Notes under the pieces: model-generated
Database searches by the model: none
What the model was told of the DNA's origin: nothing
Seen by the model: only the letters and a program-made list of their open reading frames with translations
NCBI GenBank assembly: GCA_029855935.1
Contig: JAGSHN010000018.1
Coordinates: forward strand, 76,547 to 140,546
Source of the DNA: Candidatus Thorarchaeota archaeon
GTDB lineage: Archaea; Asgardarchaeota; Thorarchaeia; Thorarchaeales; Thorarchaeaceae
Direction: 5' to 3'
DNA length: 64,000 nucleotides
Position numbers and translations under genes: made by a program
Shown here: positions 43,194-52,420 of the stretch, piece after piece
Layout: every line of letters begins with the position of its first letter
How positions within the stretch are numbered: position 1 is the first letter of the stretch

Positions 43194-43316
43194 TGCTTAT
43201 CCTCTCACTCGCCCAAGATGCTGTGAGCGTCTCAGCCAGATGTTTACATATCAAGTTTGCGAGATACAGCGCAGTAACCACCATAGGTACATAGACGCTC
43301 CGGGCCGAACAACAGC
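43190..43316. repeat. Segmental duplication, copy 2 (family D leader)
   Basis: This is the counterpart of 34954-35069, fused head-on at its start-codon end to the truncated XPB start within shared TCCTTGC-like microhomology. It includes the TATA-like region but no coding body. Between 42754 and 43371 there is no intact gene. Confidence 0.85.
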
Positions 43317-43371
43317 ACCTGCTTCGCCGACCAAAATCACCAATGCAATCTATCATCTAGACAGATGACTC

Positions 43372-44325
43372 TCAATCAGAGACCCTGATTCCAAGGTCGT
43401 CAAGAAGATCCTCCAGAGCGGTCGTGTCATCCAGCCAGGATACGTACGTTGAAACAGCCCGGACGAGGGCCTCATTGAGTGCGCGAGCTGGGTCACTCTC
43501 GTCAGTCATCTCGACCGGCTCGTCCACTCCCTGAAGCACGACACGAGCGCCAACCGGACGATTGACGCGCATCACAATCTCGACCCATCCTGCTCCCTCC
43601 AGACACTCGATTCGGCCCACAGGAGTGACATCACGCATCACAAAGTAGCCCTCGGAGTGACCGATTCGGACACGTACACCCCACCACGAAACTGCCGGAT
43701 TCTCTGAGAGAAGACGCAACGCTGCCCGTAGCTGCCTGGGGCCAACCGTAGCGAACTCACTCCCGGCCGCGGTCGGGATGGCCCTATAGGCGAATCTCGA
43801 CAGTGCAAGACCATAGATGAGCAGTGACAGTCCGAAGATGAGAGGCGCGGCCTGCAGAGAATAGATTGAGAGGCTGGCTATGACGACTGGACCCGCGAGG
43901 CCGACAACGAGAGAGATGATTGACAGGGATAGTGCAGGCCAGTCAAGAGATGTTGCCAGATGCAGATATGAGGAGGTGTACTCTCTGACCATGGACTCGT
44001 ACTCGCTAGGCGACATCTCGCGTTCTCTGAACTCCCACGACGGTTCCCGATAGGTCAGACGCTGTCGCATAGCCCACGACAACAGGACAGCAAGAGCCGT
44101 CAGGACAAAGAAGAACAGTCCTGCGTGGTACAACCATGGGAGAACTGTCACATTGATCTCAAGAAGCTGATAGCGAGCGGTGTCGACTCCAACAATCGTC
44201 AGAACCATCAGAGAAACAAACAGGACAATGCGGAGAGGAGACAGTCCTTCCAGCTTTACTGGTGAGGTTGGCCTCTCGTCATCATCCAACATCATCATCT
44301 CGCAAACGTATGTAGGTCTCGTCAC
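43372..44325 (-). CDS. Four-helix membrane protein, paralogue family D (copy 2)
   Basis: This 317-residue protein has the same plan as the gene at 34017: helix pairs at about 31-51/66-86 and 131-155/157-177, a loop with SWEFREREMSPSEYESMV, then a cytoplasmic alpha/beta domain. Its start overlaps by 4 bp the end of the next family D gene upstream, so the two are a translationally coupled pair and probably form a heteromer. The N-terminus before the first helix is acidic (LDDDERP). Confidence 0.65.
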   Translation of the reverse strand: MTRPTYVCEMMMLDDDERPTSPVKLEGLSPLRIVLFVSLMVLTIVGVDTARYQLLEINVTVLPWLYHAGLFFFVLTALAVLLSWAMRQRLTYREPSWEFREREMSPSEYESMVREYTSSYLHLATSLDWPALSLSIISLVVGLAGPVVIASLSIYSLQAAPLIFGLSLLIYGLALSRFAYRAIPTAAGSEFATVGPRQLRAALRLLSENPAVSWWGVRVRIGHSEGYFVMRDVTPVGRIECLEGAGWVEIVMRVNRPVGARVVLQGVDEPVEMTDESDPARALNEALVRAVSTYVSWLDDTTALEDLLDDLGIRVSD

Positions 44326-45332
44326 TCATTCTCAGGGTATGCCACGCCAAGCTCTCTCAGAGTGTCCCTGATCTCCGGCCGGTCCTCTGTCTGAAGAGCC
44401 TCGAGCAGCAGGAGCGCAATACCGTTCGTAGTGACGAGATCTATGTCCTTGACGCTCAGCTCCCTGCCTCTGACCCCGACAGGCGGTGTGACGTACTCCC
44501 CCATCGAGGCGAAGCCCACGGTCTTCCAGAACTCCCGGTCCGTTCTGGTCCACATCCACACGATGTCGTCCTTTGGCTCCCCCCTGCTGAGGCGCACTGT
44601 CAGACGGGAGAGGGCACCAATCTCATCGCTCCACGCCTCTATTCGGCCATCGGGAACTCCCCGGACCCTCAGCACCACACGAATCCCGGCGTACGAACGA
44701 TAGGGCCCGAAGGTCGCCTCCTGGACCGCAATGGACACAGACTCCACCCCAGGCAACTTGGCCTGTCGCCGCGCGAGCCAGATCGCCTCACGAAAGAGCG
44801 GCATCTTGAAGTCCTCCGCTGCGGCGTTCGATGTCGCCCGGAAGGCGCCATATGCGGCAATGGCAGTGGCCACTGCGACGAGAATCGATGAGAACAGTGG
44901 AAGAAGAGTGGTCAGTAGTGGTGCTGTATCCAGGACATAGACTGGGAGAGCAGCTACAACTATCAGAAGGAGCGGGGGTGTCATGAAGTACCAGAACCTG
45001 CTGTTGGGGACCAGCCGGATGTACTGGGCGGGCAGCGTCTTGGCCAGTTGCTCCGCCTCCTCGATGCTGAGCTCTCTTGAGGACAGCTCCCAGTCCGGCT
45101 TGCCGTAGTCGACGACCCGCCTCTTGAATGACCAGCCCACGAGGTAGCCCACAGTGACTGCAAGGGTGGGCGCTGCGACGAACGTCAGGAGATACGACAA
45201 CAGTGAAGACCAGTCGACCGCGCCAGTCATCGTTGTGAGAGAGAAGACCCCGACGGTGGAGATGACGTCAAGGATCACCGAGGCGACAATGAATGGCCAG
45301 AGAGGCCTCTCGACTATGGGTCCAGCGTTCAT
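44322..45332 (-). CDS. Four-helix membrane protein, paralogue family D (copy 3)
   Basis: This 336-residue protein has two helix pairs (about 13-35/45-70 and 120-140/147-168), the loop DWELSSRELSIEEAEQL and a larger soluble C-terminal domain. ATG 45332 is preferred over 45377. GGAAGGG lies just upstream, and a TATA-like CTTATAG at about 45365-45371 falls inside the longer version. It is the first gene of the coupled pair with 43372. The function is unknown. Confidence 0.65.
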   Translation of the reverse strand: MNAGPIVERPLWPFIVASVILDVISTVGVFSLTTMTGAVDWSSLLSYLLTFVAAPTLAVTVGYLVGWSFKRRVVDYGKPDWELSSRELSIEEAEQLAKTLPAQYIRLVPNSRFWYFMTPPLLLIVVAALPVYVLDTAPLLTTLLPLFSSILVAVATAIAAYGAFRATSNAAAEDFKMPLFREAIWLARRQAKLPGVESVSIAVQEATFGPYRSYAGIRVVLRVRGVPDGRIEAWSDEIGALSRLTVRLSRGEPKDDIVWMWTRTDREFWKTVGFASMGEYVTPPVGVRGRELSVKDIDLVTTNGIALLLLEALQTEDRPEIRDTLRELGVAYPENE

Positions 45333-45395
45333 ACGTCCAGCCCTTCCTGCGGGCACCTTCAGCGTGGCTATAAGCATTGTCCAACTGGTAGGACA

Positions 45396-46124
45396 TCATA
45401 TCCTACGAGGGCGGCCCACTGTGCTCATATAGATGACGCTCTCAGAGATGCCATCAAGACCGAAGATCCCGTTGACCTCGTCATCAAAGAAGGCCCCTAT
45501 CTGGCAGGACCCCAGGCCCTCACCGACTGCTGCAAGGGCGAGATTCTGTGCGATGTGTGCGGCATCGAGGAAGACATACCTGTAGGCCCGGTCGTGATAT
45601 CTCGATGCTGAACGGGCAAAGATCGCGCTCCACACGAAGACCGTTGCAGCCCTCTCGACAGAGTGCTGGTTGAGCGCAGCACGACGCAATCTCACAGAGA
45701 AGGTGCCCGTCTCCAGCTGTTCCAGAATGTGTTCTCGAACGTTGTAGTGGTACAGGCCTGGCTCTAGGCCCTCGACCCGATGTGCTGAGAGATAGGTCTC
45801 TATGGGATAGCGTGCGCCTGCAGAGGGTGCGGCCCTCAGACCAAACCCGTGCTCGTGTGATGTTATCCCCTGAGTCGCCCACAACATCTGCGACAGCTGG
45901 CGCATTGTGATCGGGCCGTCTGTGTACTCTCTCACACTGCGCCTGCGCCGGATCACGTCCCATAGCGGCTCGCCGCCCTCTGTGGTCGGCGGGTCAAGAG
46001 ATATTGTCGGCACGTCAGGATAGGACTTGAACATTGTAGGCGCTGGTGGAGCGGGACCACCACCGCCAAGCTGACCGCGTGAGTATTTCGTTTCTGCCAA
46101 GAATCTTGCTCCGGAGGACTCCAT
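45396..46124 (-). CDS. SagB-type nitroreductase/dehydrogenase
   Basis: This 242-residue FMN-dependent nitroreductase-fold protein has RRRRSVREYT (about 58-67), the FMN-binding start of the family. It also has SAGARYPIETY (about 101-111), typical of SagB-like enzymes, and GLGSCQIGAF near 207. In bacteria SagB oxidises azolines in peptide natural products, but stand-alone archaeal members have other, unknown substrates. No SagC/D or YcaO gene is near. The proline/glycine-rich N-terminus is unusual, and the true start may be later. Confidence 0.8.
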   Translation of the reverse strand: MESSGARFLAETKYSRGQLGGGGPAPPAPTMFKSYPDVPTISLDPPTTEGGEPLWDVIRRRRSVREYTDGPITMRQLSQMLWATQGITSHEHGFGLRAAPSAGARYPIETYLSAHRVEGLEPGLYHYNVREHILEQLETGTFSVRLRRAALNQHSVERAATVFVWSAIFARSASRYHDRAYRYVFLDAAHIAQNLALAAVGEGLGSCQIGAFFDDEVNGIFGLDGISESVIYMSTVGRPRRI

Positions 46125-46257
46125 CAGCCATCCCTTGCCCGTCTACTGTTCAGATTGGTGGCAGGCATAGATTTTAATCATCTGACTATCCCGCCCAAGG
46201 ACGCAAGACAGAGAGGGACTACTCTGTCCGATAGCGTTCAGAGAGGCGACTGTTAGG

Positions 46258-47619
46258 ATGCCTGAAGAGAAGAAACTTACTGTCGAGGAGTTGAAGAAGA
46301 AGGCCGAGAAACCAGGCAAGGATGCTCTGATTCTGCACCCATTCTACAGGGGAAAGATCCAGTCCATCGGCAAGGCCCCGGTACGGAGCTTTGATGACTT
46401 TGCCATCTGGTACACGCCAGGTGTTGCAAAGGCGTGCCTTGCTATCAAGGACAATGAGGACGCGGCCTACGAGATGACCAACAAGGGGAATATGGTGGCG
46501 GTCATCAGCGATGGCACACGCGTCCTTGGACTTGGTGACATAGGTCCACTTGCCGCAGGTCCTGTGATGGAGGGCAAGGCCATCCTCTTCAAGTACCTCG
46601 GCGGTGTTGACGCCTGGCCCGTGTGTCTCGACACGAAGGACCCGGACAAGATAATCGAGACCGTCAAGATACTGCAGCCCAGCTTTGGAGGCGTCAACCT
46701 CGAGGACATATCAAAGCCGAAGTGCTACAAGATCCTAGAGGAACTGCGAAACGACCCCGAGGTCAAGATACCGGTGTGGCACGACGATGCCCAGGGTACT
46801 GCCACTGTTGTGCTGGCTGGCGTGCTCGGCGGCCTAAGAGTTGTGAAGAAGGACATTGAGAGTGTGAAGGTGGCAATGCTCGGGGTGGGCGCCGCAAACA
46901 CCAGGACCGCCTATCTGCTCATCGCGGCTGGTGTCGACCCGAAGAACATCATCATGGTCGACAGAAAGGGCGCAATCTATGCTGACCGTGAGGACATAGT
47001 CGAGAACAAGGACTATGACCCGTTCAAGTACGATCTCGCTCAGAAGACGAATCCGGACAGACACACCGGGAACCTCGGTGAGGTAATCGACGGCGCCGAC
47101 GTGCTGATCTCAGCGTCCACTCCAGTACCAGGCACCATCAAGAAGGAGTGGGTCTCAAAGATGGCTGATGATGCCATCGTGTTCGCCTGCGCGAATCCAA
47201 TCCCCGAGATATGGCCTTGGGACGCCGTAGACGCCGGGGCGAGAATCGTCGGTACTGGCCGGAGCGACTTCCCGAACCAGATCAACAACTCGCTCGGCTT
47301 CCCGGGTATTTTCAGGGGCACCCTTGATGTCCAAGCAACAACAATCACCGACGAGATGTGTATCGCTGCGGCACAGGCCCTCGCAGACCTCGGTGCAAAG
47401 GAGGCCAGTGAGAAGAAGGTCATCCCGACGATGGATCAGTGGGAGCTCTATCCTGCCGAGGCCACCGCTGTGGGAATGAAGGCGATAGAGCAGGGCATTG
47501 CCCGCAGGGAGTGGGAAGAGAAGGAGCTCTACGAACACGCAGAGCAGGTCATACGGACTGCACGTGCGGCCTCAGACATGCTGTACAAGCAAGGCTTCAT
47601 CCCGAAGGCTCCAATCTGA
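46258..47619 (+). CDS. maeB: NAD(P)-dependent malic enzyme
   Basis: This cytoplasmic enzyme decarboxylates malate to pyruvate with NAD(P)+. The 453-residue length matches the short prokaryotic form without the phosphotransacetylase domain. The N-terminal catalytic motif WYTPGVAKAC is near 44-53, the metal-site segment VWHDDAQGTA near 174-183, and the dinucleotide-binding MLGVGAAN near 207-214. It stands alone, divergent from the nitroreductase gene. The start at 46258 was chosen as the first ATG. Confidence 0.92.
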   Translation: MPEEKKLTVEELKKKAEKPGKDALILHPFYRGKIQSIGKAPVRSFDDFAIWYTPGVAKACLAIKDNEDAAYEMTNKGNMVAVISDGTRVLGLGDIGPLAAGPVMEGKAILFKYLGGVDAWPVCLDTKDPDKIIETVKILQPSFGGVNLEDISKPKCYKILEELRNDPEVKIPVWHDDAQGTATVVLAGVLGGLRVVKKDIESVKVAMLGVGAANTRTAYLLIAAGVDPKNIIMVDRKGAIYADREDIVENKDYDPFKYDLAQKTNPDRHTGNLGEVIDGADVLISASTPVPGTIKKEWVSKMADDAIVFACANPIPEIWPWDAVDAGARIVGTGRSDFPNQINNSLGFPGIFRGTLDVQATTITDEMCIAAAQALADLGAKEASEKKVIPTMDQWELYPAEATAVGMKAIEQGIARREWEEKELYEHAEQVIRTARAASDMLYKQGFIPKAPI

Positions 47620-47733
47620 TTGCTGAGAAAATACAGGCTCTGTGCGGGGCAGCCAAGCTGTTCCACACAGGCCTCATCGCTTTTTCTCATCTAGTTCTTG
47701 TGACACGTGACAGCAGATGGTAAGTCTGAGCCC

Positions 47734-49710
47734 TTATCGTATTCTCCGCCAGAGTATGACCGACCCAACCGAGATTGGTACAAGGCTGATAAGGAGCAGA
47801 ATGAGTATCTCGCTGACCTTCGGGTTGGGGTCGACACCATCAGGCACAAAGTCGCCGTCACAGTCGGGATTGAGAGGGTTCAGTCCGTTCTCCAGCTCAA
47901 GGAAGTCGTTGAGGCCATCATCGTCGGTGTCGTCGCTGAGAGGGTCGAGGCCCATCTGCACCTCCATCAGGTCTGGGACGAGATCGTGATCACCGTCACT
48001 GGACAACGGGTCCGCACCATGGGTGAACTCCTCGATGTTTGTCAGGCCGTCGCCATCGGGATCCATCTGCGCGTCATCTACCAGCGGATTGATTCCATAG
48101 GAGATCTCCCACGGATCGGGCATTCCATCAGCATCCGTGTCGTTGGACACGGGAGAGGTGCCAATCTCAATCTCACGGTAGTTGGGAATGCCGTCCCTGT
48201 CAATATCCCCCTGGGCGTCATCCCGCAACGGGTCCATCCCGTTGACCACCTCTACATAGTCAGATATTCCATCTCCGTCGGTATCGGGAAGGAAGATGTC
48301 AGTGTGATAGACACGTTCCTCGTCGTCGCTCAGGCCATCACCATCCCAGTCCAGTGGGGGATCTGGCGGTGGCCAAGAGTACTGCTCACTGTCGGGGACC
48401 GAGTCGCCATCTGTGTCCTGTTCGTAGGTGAGGTACACGGTGAACGAACTGTTGGTGTCGCCAGTATTGCGTATGAGGACGTTCAGCGGCCCTATCGCCG
48501 CATCCTGATCGGTGGTTGTAGTGAAGTTCGAGTCCACCACCGATGACAGGATTGTGTCACCAGATGAGTCCGTCATGGTGATCGACAGGGTCGAGTTAGG
48601 GGCAACGATGCCAGACAGTGTGGGACTCTGTTCCATTGTCATCACTGATCGCAGGACAGTCGACTCGCCCGGAGTGAGAAACGCTTCGATCTTCTGAGTC
48701 GTTGCCTGACCGTTGCCTTGCATCCCGAGAAAGACAGCAACACATGCTGCTGCGCGTGCCACCCACAGCGCCTGCGTCCTGTTGTAGTCTGGACTCCTGG
48801 GTGTGTCCTGTGGTGGCATCTCGGGATCAATCTGGTGACCGCTCTTGACATTCACGGCGGGAAAGCCCTGGTCCCAGAAGGGTGTGTGGTCGGTGTCCGT
48901 CATGACTGACTCACGAACCGTCATGATGTTCTCACCAGAACGGCGCATAAACGTGTTCAGCAGATCTGCAAGATACTTCGTGCGGTGGTAGCCCTGGCTG
49001 GACACAAGATAGTGCTCGGCCACAAGCCGGTGGTCATCAGGCTGTCTGTGCGAACGATAGAGGATCTCGTCAAAATTGTACATCGCAATGACATCGACGT
49101 TGTCAGACTTCAGAATCGCCGAGACCTCACGTGACCCATACAGAGCCCTCACCGTCTTCTGTTCGTCCAGAAACTCCATGTTGCCGGAGAAGAACGCGTA
49201 GTATATGTCGATTGGCAGACGGTAGTGAGAGAGGATGGATGCAATCGTGATGACCACTGCGCAGCCACCCGCATTCTGGTCGATTCCAACACCGACCTCA
49301 GGACCGTCCAGATGGGCACCGAAGACGATGGCACGGCTGTCATTGCCGTAGCCTCGCTGATACCCCACAACAGAGAGATGAGGGCCCCAGTAGGAGGTGT
49401 TGAGTCCAAGCCCGGTGAGGTAGTCTATGACGTACTCTGCAGCCTGCTGATAGCCGGCAGTACCATCGAACCTGTTGCCGAAGTCGTTGAATGTCTCCAA
49501 CGGAAGCATGATGTCTCCAATGTCACCTAGCTCAAACGGTATGTCCCACCAGTCCAGAGAGTTGAAGGGGTGTCTCATGGCAGTGAGGGGAGCTGGCTCC
49601 TCGGTCTCTTGATCCGGTGGGGTTGGGAAGAGACTGTGATAGCACAGCACGGCGGCAGAGGAGATCACTACCACAAACACCAGAATGGAGATGGCCTTCC
49701 GTCGGTGCAT
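47734..49710 (-). CDS. Secreted M28-family peptidase with calcium-type repeats and membrane anchor
   Basis: This protein has about 658 residues from ATG 49710, which has AGGAACG upstream and is followed by a signal peptide (HRRKAISILVFVVVISS). The M28 zinc aminopeptidase domain shows GAHLDG, DQNAGG, a glutamate in SGNMEFLDE and DHTPFWDQG as metal or catalytic positions. A beta jelly-roll-like part follows. Then come about eight thrombospondin type 3-like repeats of the form D-x-D-x-DG-x-x-D, which bind calcium. The last 25 residues are a membrane helix and a basic stop, so the peptidase is displayed outside the cell. Lost or weak Zn-site residues were not seen. Confidence 0.85.
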   Translation of the reverse strand: MHRRKAISILVFVVVISSAAVLCYHSLFPTPPDQETEEPAPLTAMRHPFNSLDWWDIPFELGDIGDIMLPLETFNDFGNRFDGTAGYQQAAEYVIDYLTGLGLNTSYWGPHLSVVGYQRGYGNDSRAIVFGAHLDGPEVGVGIDQNAGGCAVVITIASILSHYRLPIDIYYAFFSGNMEFLDEQKTVRALYGSREVSAILKSDNVDVIAMYNFDEILYRSHRQPDDHRLVAEHYLVSSQGYHRTKYLADLLNTFMRRSGENIMTVRESVMTDTDHTPFWDQGFPAVNVKSGHQIDPEMPPQDTPRSPDYNRTQALWVARAAACVAVFLGMQGNGQATTQKIEAFLTPGESTVLRSVMTMEQSPTLSGIVAPNSTLSITMTDSSGDTILSSVVDSNFTTTTDQDAAIGPLNVLIRNTGDTNSSFTVYLTYEQDTDGDSVPDSEQYSWPPPDPPLDWDGDGLSDDEERVYHTDIFLPDTDGDGISDYVEVVNGMDPLRDDAQGDIDRDGIPNYREIEIGTSPVSNDTDADGMPDPWEISYGINPLVDDAQMDPDGDGLTNIEEFTHGADPLSSDGDHDLVPDLMEVQMGLDPLSDDTDDDGLNDFLELENGLNPLNPDCDGDFVPDGVDPNPKVSEILILLLISLVPISVGSVILWRRIR

Positions 49711-49891
49711 TTCGCTCGTTCCTGGTACCTCGCCTGAGGCCCGCGGATTCCAGCGGCACTCTGCATAAATATGCGCCGAAAAGAGCAGTGTGGGTCTTCG
49801 CTCAGAGCACGAGTGCAGGGGCATAACGATAGGTCTATTTGACGTGTTGCGGTGAAGCTATGAGCAGCAACAGACCCTGCGAGGTCATCTG

Positions 49892-51004
49892 ATGTCATAC
49901 GACAGGTGCGTGAGATGCGGCTCCTGCATGAGGTTCTGCCCTCTCTTCGAGGCAAGAGAGGAGGAGCAGTGGACACCAAGAGCCAAGACCTACCTTCTGC
50001 AAGTGATGGACATGATAGAGGCCGACGAGGAGCTCGGCAAGGAGTTCAGACGGCTTCTATTCCAATGTGCGATGTGCGGGCGTTGCGAGGAGGTATGCTC
50101 CTCCGATGTCGATCTGCTTGAGATATGGCACGAACAACGTGCGAAGGCCCGAAAGGAGGCGCCACGTGAGTTCCAGTATCTGGATGCCCTGAGAAGGGCG
50201 ATTGCAAATGTGAAAAACATCTACGGCCTAGACCCGGAGGACCGGGCAGTCTTCTGGATGGACGAGATAGAGGATGATGTGCCAGACATCGAGGAGCGAG
50301 TCTACGCGCCCGGCAAGCGTGCAGAGGTGATGGTGTTCCTTGGGTGCCTGATGTCATTCAGAGCAAGCCAGCTTGATGTGGTCAGAGCGCTCTTCAAGTC
50401 GCTTGAGAGAACGGGTACAGACTATCTTGTGATGGGGGCCGAGGAGTTCTGCTGCGGCCATCCTCTTCATCTGATGGGTGATGACGAGGGGGCCGAAGAG
50501 CTGAGGACTCACAACAAGAGTGTGATTGAGGACGCGGGCGCAAAGTATGTTATCACCTGCTGTCCCGGCTGCCTGATACAACTCAGACAGTATCACAACA
50601 TACAGAATGCCGAGGTACTGCATCATACGCAGTTCTTTGACAGGGTACTGGACAATCCGCCCAAGTATCGCAGCGAAACAGAATATCCGTATCACGACCC
50701 GTGCGAATTGCACCGAATAAGCGGGGTCAAGAAGGAGCCACGCTCCCTGATGACAAAGCTGGGCGTGAACTTTCGTGAGATGGACCTCTCGTGCTGTGGC
50801 GGCGGCGGACTGCTTAGGATGACCGACCCTGACCTGAGCGAGAAGATAATGGAGGTCAGAAAGAGAAAGGAGCGTCTTGAGAGCGAGACGGTTCTGACGT
50901 GCTGTCCGTCGTGCAGAGAGCAGTTCCTTGCTGCGGGAATAGATACTAAGGACATCGTCGAGATACTGGACGAGGCCTTTGAGCAGGAGGAGCTGAAGGA
51001 ATGA
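49892..51004 (+). CDS. GlcF/HdrD-like iron-sulfur oxidoreductase subunit
   Basis: This 370-residue protein has two [4Fe-4S] ferredoxin motifs (C6, C9, C12, C16 and C59, C62, C65, C69). Two CCG domains follow, with CCPGC near 226, CCGGGG near 300 and CCPSC near 338. This is the layout of the iron-sulfur subunit of glycolate or D-lactate oxidase and of HdrD. It overlaps the next gene, a FAD-linked GlcD-like oxidase, by an ATGA, so they form one complex. Electrons would pass from FAD through the clusters to a quinone or another carrier. Confidence 0.85.
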   Translation: MSYDRCVRCGSCMRFCPLFEAREEEQWTPRAKTYLLQVMDMIEADEELGKEFRRLLFQCAMCGRCEEVCSSDVDLLEIWHEQRAKARKEAPREFQYLDALRRAIANVKNIYGLDPEDRAVFWMDEIEDDVPDIEERVYAPGKRAEVMVFLGCLMSFRASQLDVVRALFKSLERTGTDYLVMGAEEFCCGHPLHLMGDDEGAEELRTHNKSVIEDAGAKYVITCCPGCLIQLRQYHNIQNAEVLHHTQFFDRVLDNPPKYRSETEYPYHDPCELHRISGVKKEPRSLMTKLGVNFREMDLSCCGGGGLLRMTDPDLSEKIMEVRKRKERLESETVLTCCPSCREQFLAAGIDTKDIVEILDEAFEQEELKE

Positions 51005-52338
51005 GGCTCAGAGATGTTGTGATTGGTGCGAATGCCTCAATATTCTACAGGCTTGACTTCTCAAAGATCAAGGATGTCTTTTATCCGCACACAGAGGAGG
51101 AAGCAGAACAGGCCATCCGTTTTGCCAGAGAGCGGAGTCTACGGATCACCGTGAAGGGCGGCGGTTCTGGTCTCAGCGGCGCCTGCACTGGCGGCAATGA
51201 TGAGCGGATAGTGATCAGCACTCTGTGGTTGAACAAGATACTCCGTATCGACCCACAGGGAGGATACATCGATGTCCAGCCCGGGCTCACGCCCGACCTG
51301 ATAAACGAGGCACTGAAGCCCTATGGAATGAAGTTCTATGTTGCACCCAGCAGCCGCGATGTCGCCACCGTGGGTGGAATTCTGAGCACAGACGGTGGTG
51401 GCAACGACACCTGGGTCAATGGCACAATGCGTGACAACACCCTCCGAGTGAGAATGATACTCTACGATGGGCGCAAGATCACGGTGACTCGTGAGGGCGT
51501 GGAGAGCGAGGATGAAGAGCTCGCGGAGGAGTTGAACAGGCTCCGTGTCACTCTTGACGACGTGGCCAGCTCACACGGGACACTGGGGTTCGTCACAGAG
51601 TTGCGTCTGCAGATCAGGCCACTGTCTGAGGAGAGTGTCGTCGGTGGTGTGGCCCACTTCGACGATGCCACTCAGCTCGGACAGGCAATCCATCGGATGA
51701 TTGAGGCGCGCAGTCCAATCAAGTACGGAGAGGCAATTGTGGCGGCACATCCCGACGTGAGAGAGGACCTCAGACCGCCACTGATAACGCTTCAGTTCCC
51801 AGGCGACTACGCGGACGACCTGAGGGAGATCCTCGACATCGAGCTCCTGCCGGACGAGCAGGTGGATCGTATGAAGGACATCAGAATCAAGCTTCCCAAA
51901 CGCAATCCGAAGCAGGGTATCCAGCTCGCCCTGTTTGAGGGCTATGGTCTGCACGGGAGGAGCCTGTTGAATATGCAGGCAACGGTGGACGCCATCAACG
52001 AGCTCCTTGAGAGCCACAGGTACACGCCATTCGCCAAGTATGGTCACGCTCCAAGCAAGTGGTATCTCGGTGACAACACCGCGGCCTATGGGATGGTGAT
52101 GCACTCCCGAGAGATCCGGCCAGAGCACACCACACGTGAGGAGGTCCTCAACACAATACTCGACATCGTCGACCTCTGTGAGAAACTGGGCGTGACACCG
52201 AAACCGGAGCACAAGTGGCCGTTCAGTGATACAGTCAAGCTGAATAGGCTGAGGGAGATACGCAGGGTCGTTGGAGGAGGCTTCAACGACTTTCTTCTGC
52301 GAGACGACTACAGAGAGGTTCTCCGGTCGATGGTCTGA
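51001..52338 (+). CDS. FAD-linked 2-hydroxyacid dehydrogenase (GlcD-like)
   Basis: This 445-residue flavoprotein of the PCMH/VAO family has the FAD pyrophosphate-binding segment VKGGGSGLSGACTGG at about 51-65 and VGGILSTDGGGND near 124-136. C-terminal FAD-oxidase domain features follow (W near 353, H near 364). It likely oxidises D-lactate, glycolate or a related 2-hydroxyacid together with the GlcF-like subunit encoded just upstream. With LarE at 14.9 kb, D-lactate use is a tempting link but unproven. Confidence 0.85.
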   Translation: MRLRDVVIGANASIFYRLDFSKIKDVFYPHTEEEAEQAIRFARERSLRITVKGGGSGLSGACTGGNDERIVISTLWLNKILRIDPQGGYIDVQPGLTPDLINEALKPYGMKFYVAPSSRDVATVGGILSTDGGGNDTWVNGTMRDNTLRVRMILYDGRKITVTREGVESEDEELAEELNRLRVTLDDVASSHGTLGFVTELRLQIRPLSEESVVGGVAHFDDATQLGQAIHRMIEARSPIKYGEAIVAAHPDVREDLRPPLITLQFPGDYADDLREILDIELLPDEQVDRMKDIRIKLPKRNPKQGIQLALFEGYGLHGRSLLNMQATVDAINELLESHRYTPFAKYGHAPSKWYLGDNTAAYGMVMHSREIRPEHTTREEVLNTILDIVDLCEKLGVTPKPEHKWPFSDTVKLNRLREIRRVVGGGFNDFLLRDDYREVLRSMV

Positions 52339-52381
52339 GCTGTCACACATCGGATTACTTTCGGCGCTCTCCCTCAGGGGG

Positions 52382-52396
52382 CGCTTAAATAGGCTG
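52382..52396 (+). promoter_or_regulatory. TATA box for the Orc1-like gene
   Basis: GCTTAAATAGG lies about 30 bp before ATG 52421, following a GC-rich CCCTCAGGGGG palindrome. No origin recognition box could be recognised in the short upstream gap, so an origin is not claimed. Confidence 0.5.
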
Positions 52397-52420
52397 GTCC
52401 AGACTGCCGTATGATGTGAT

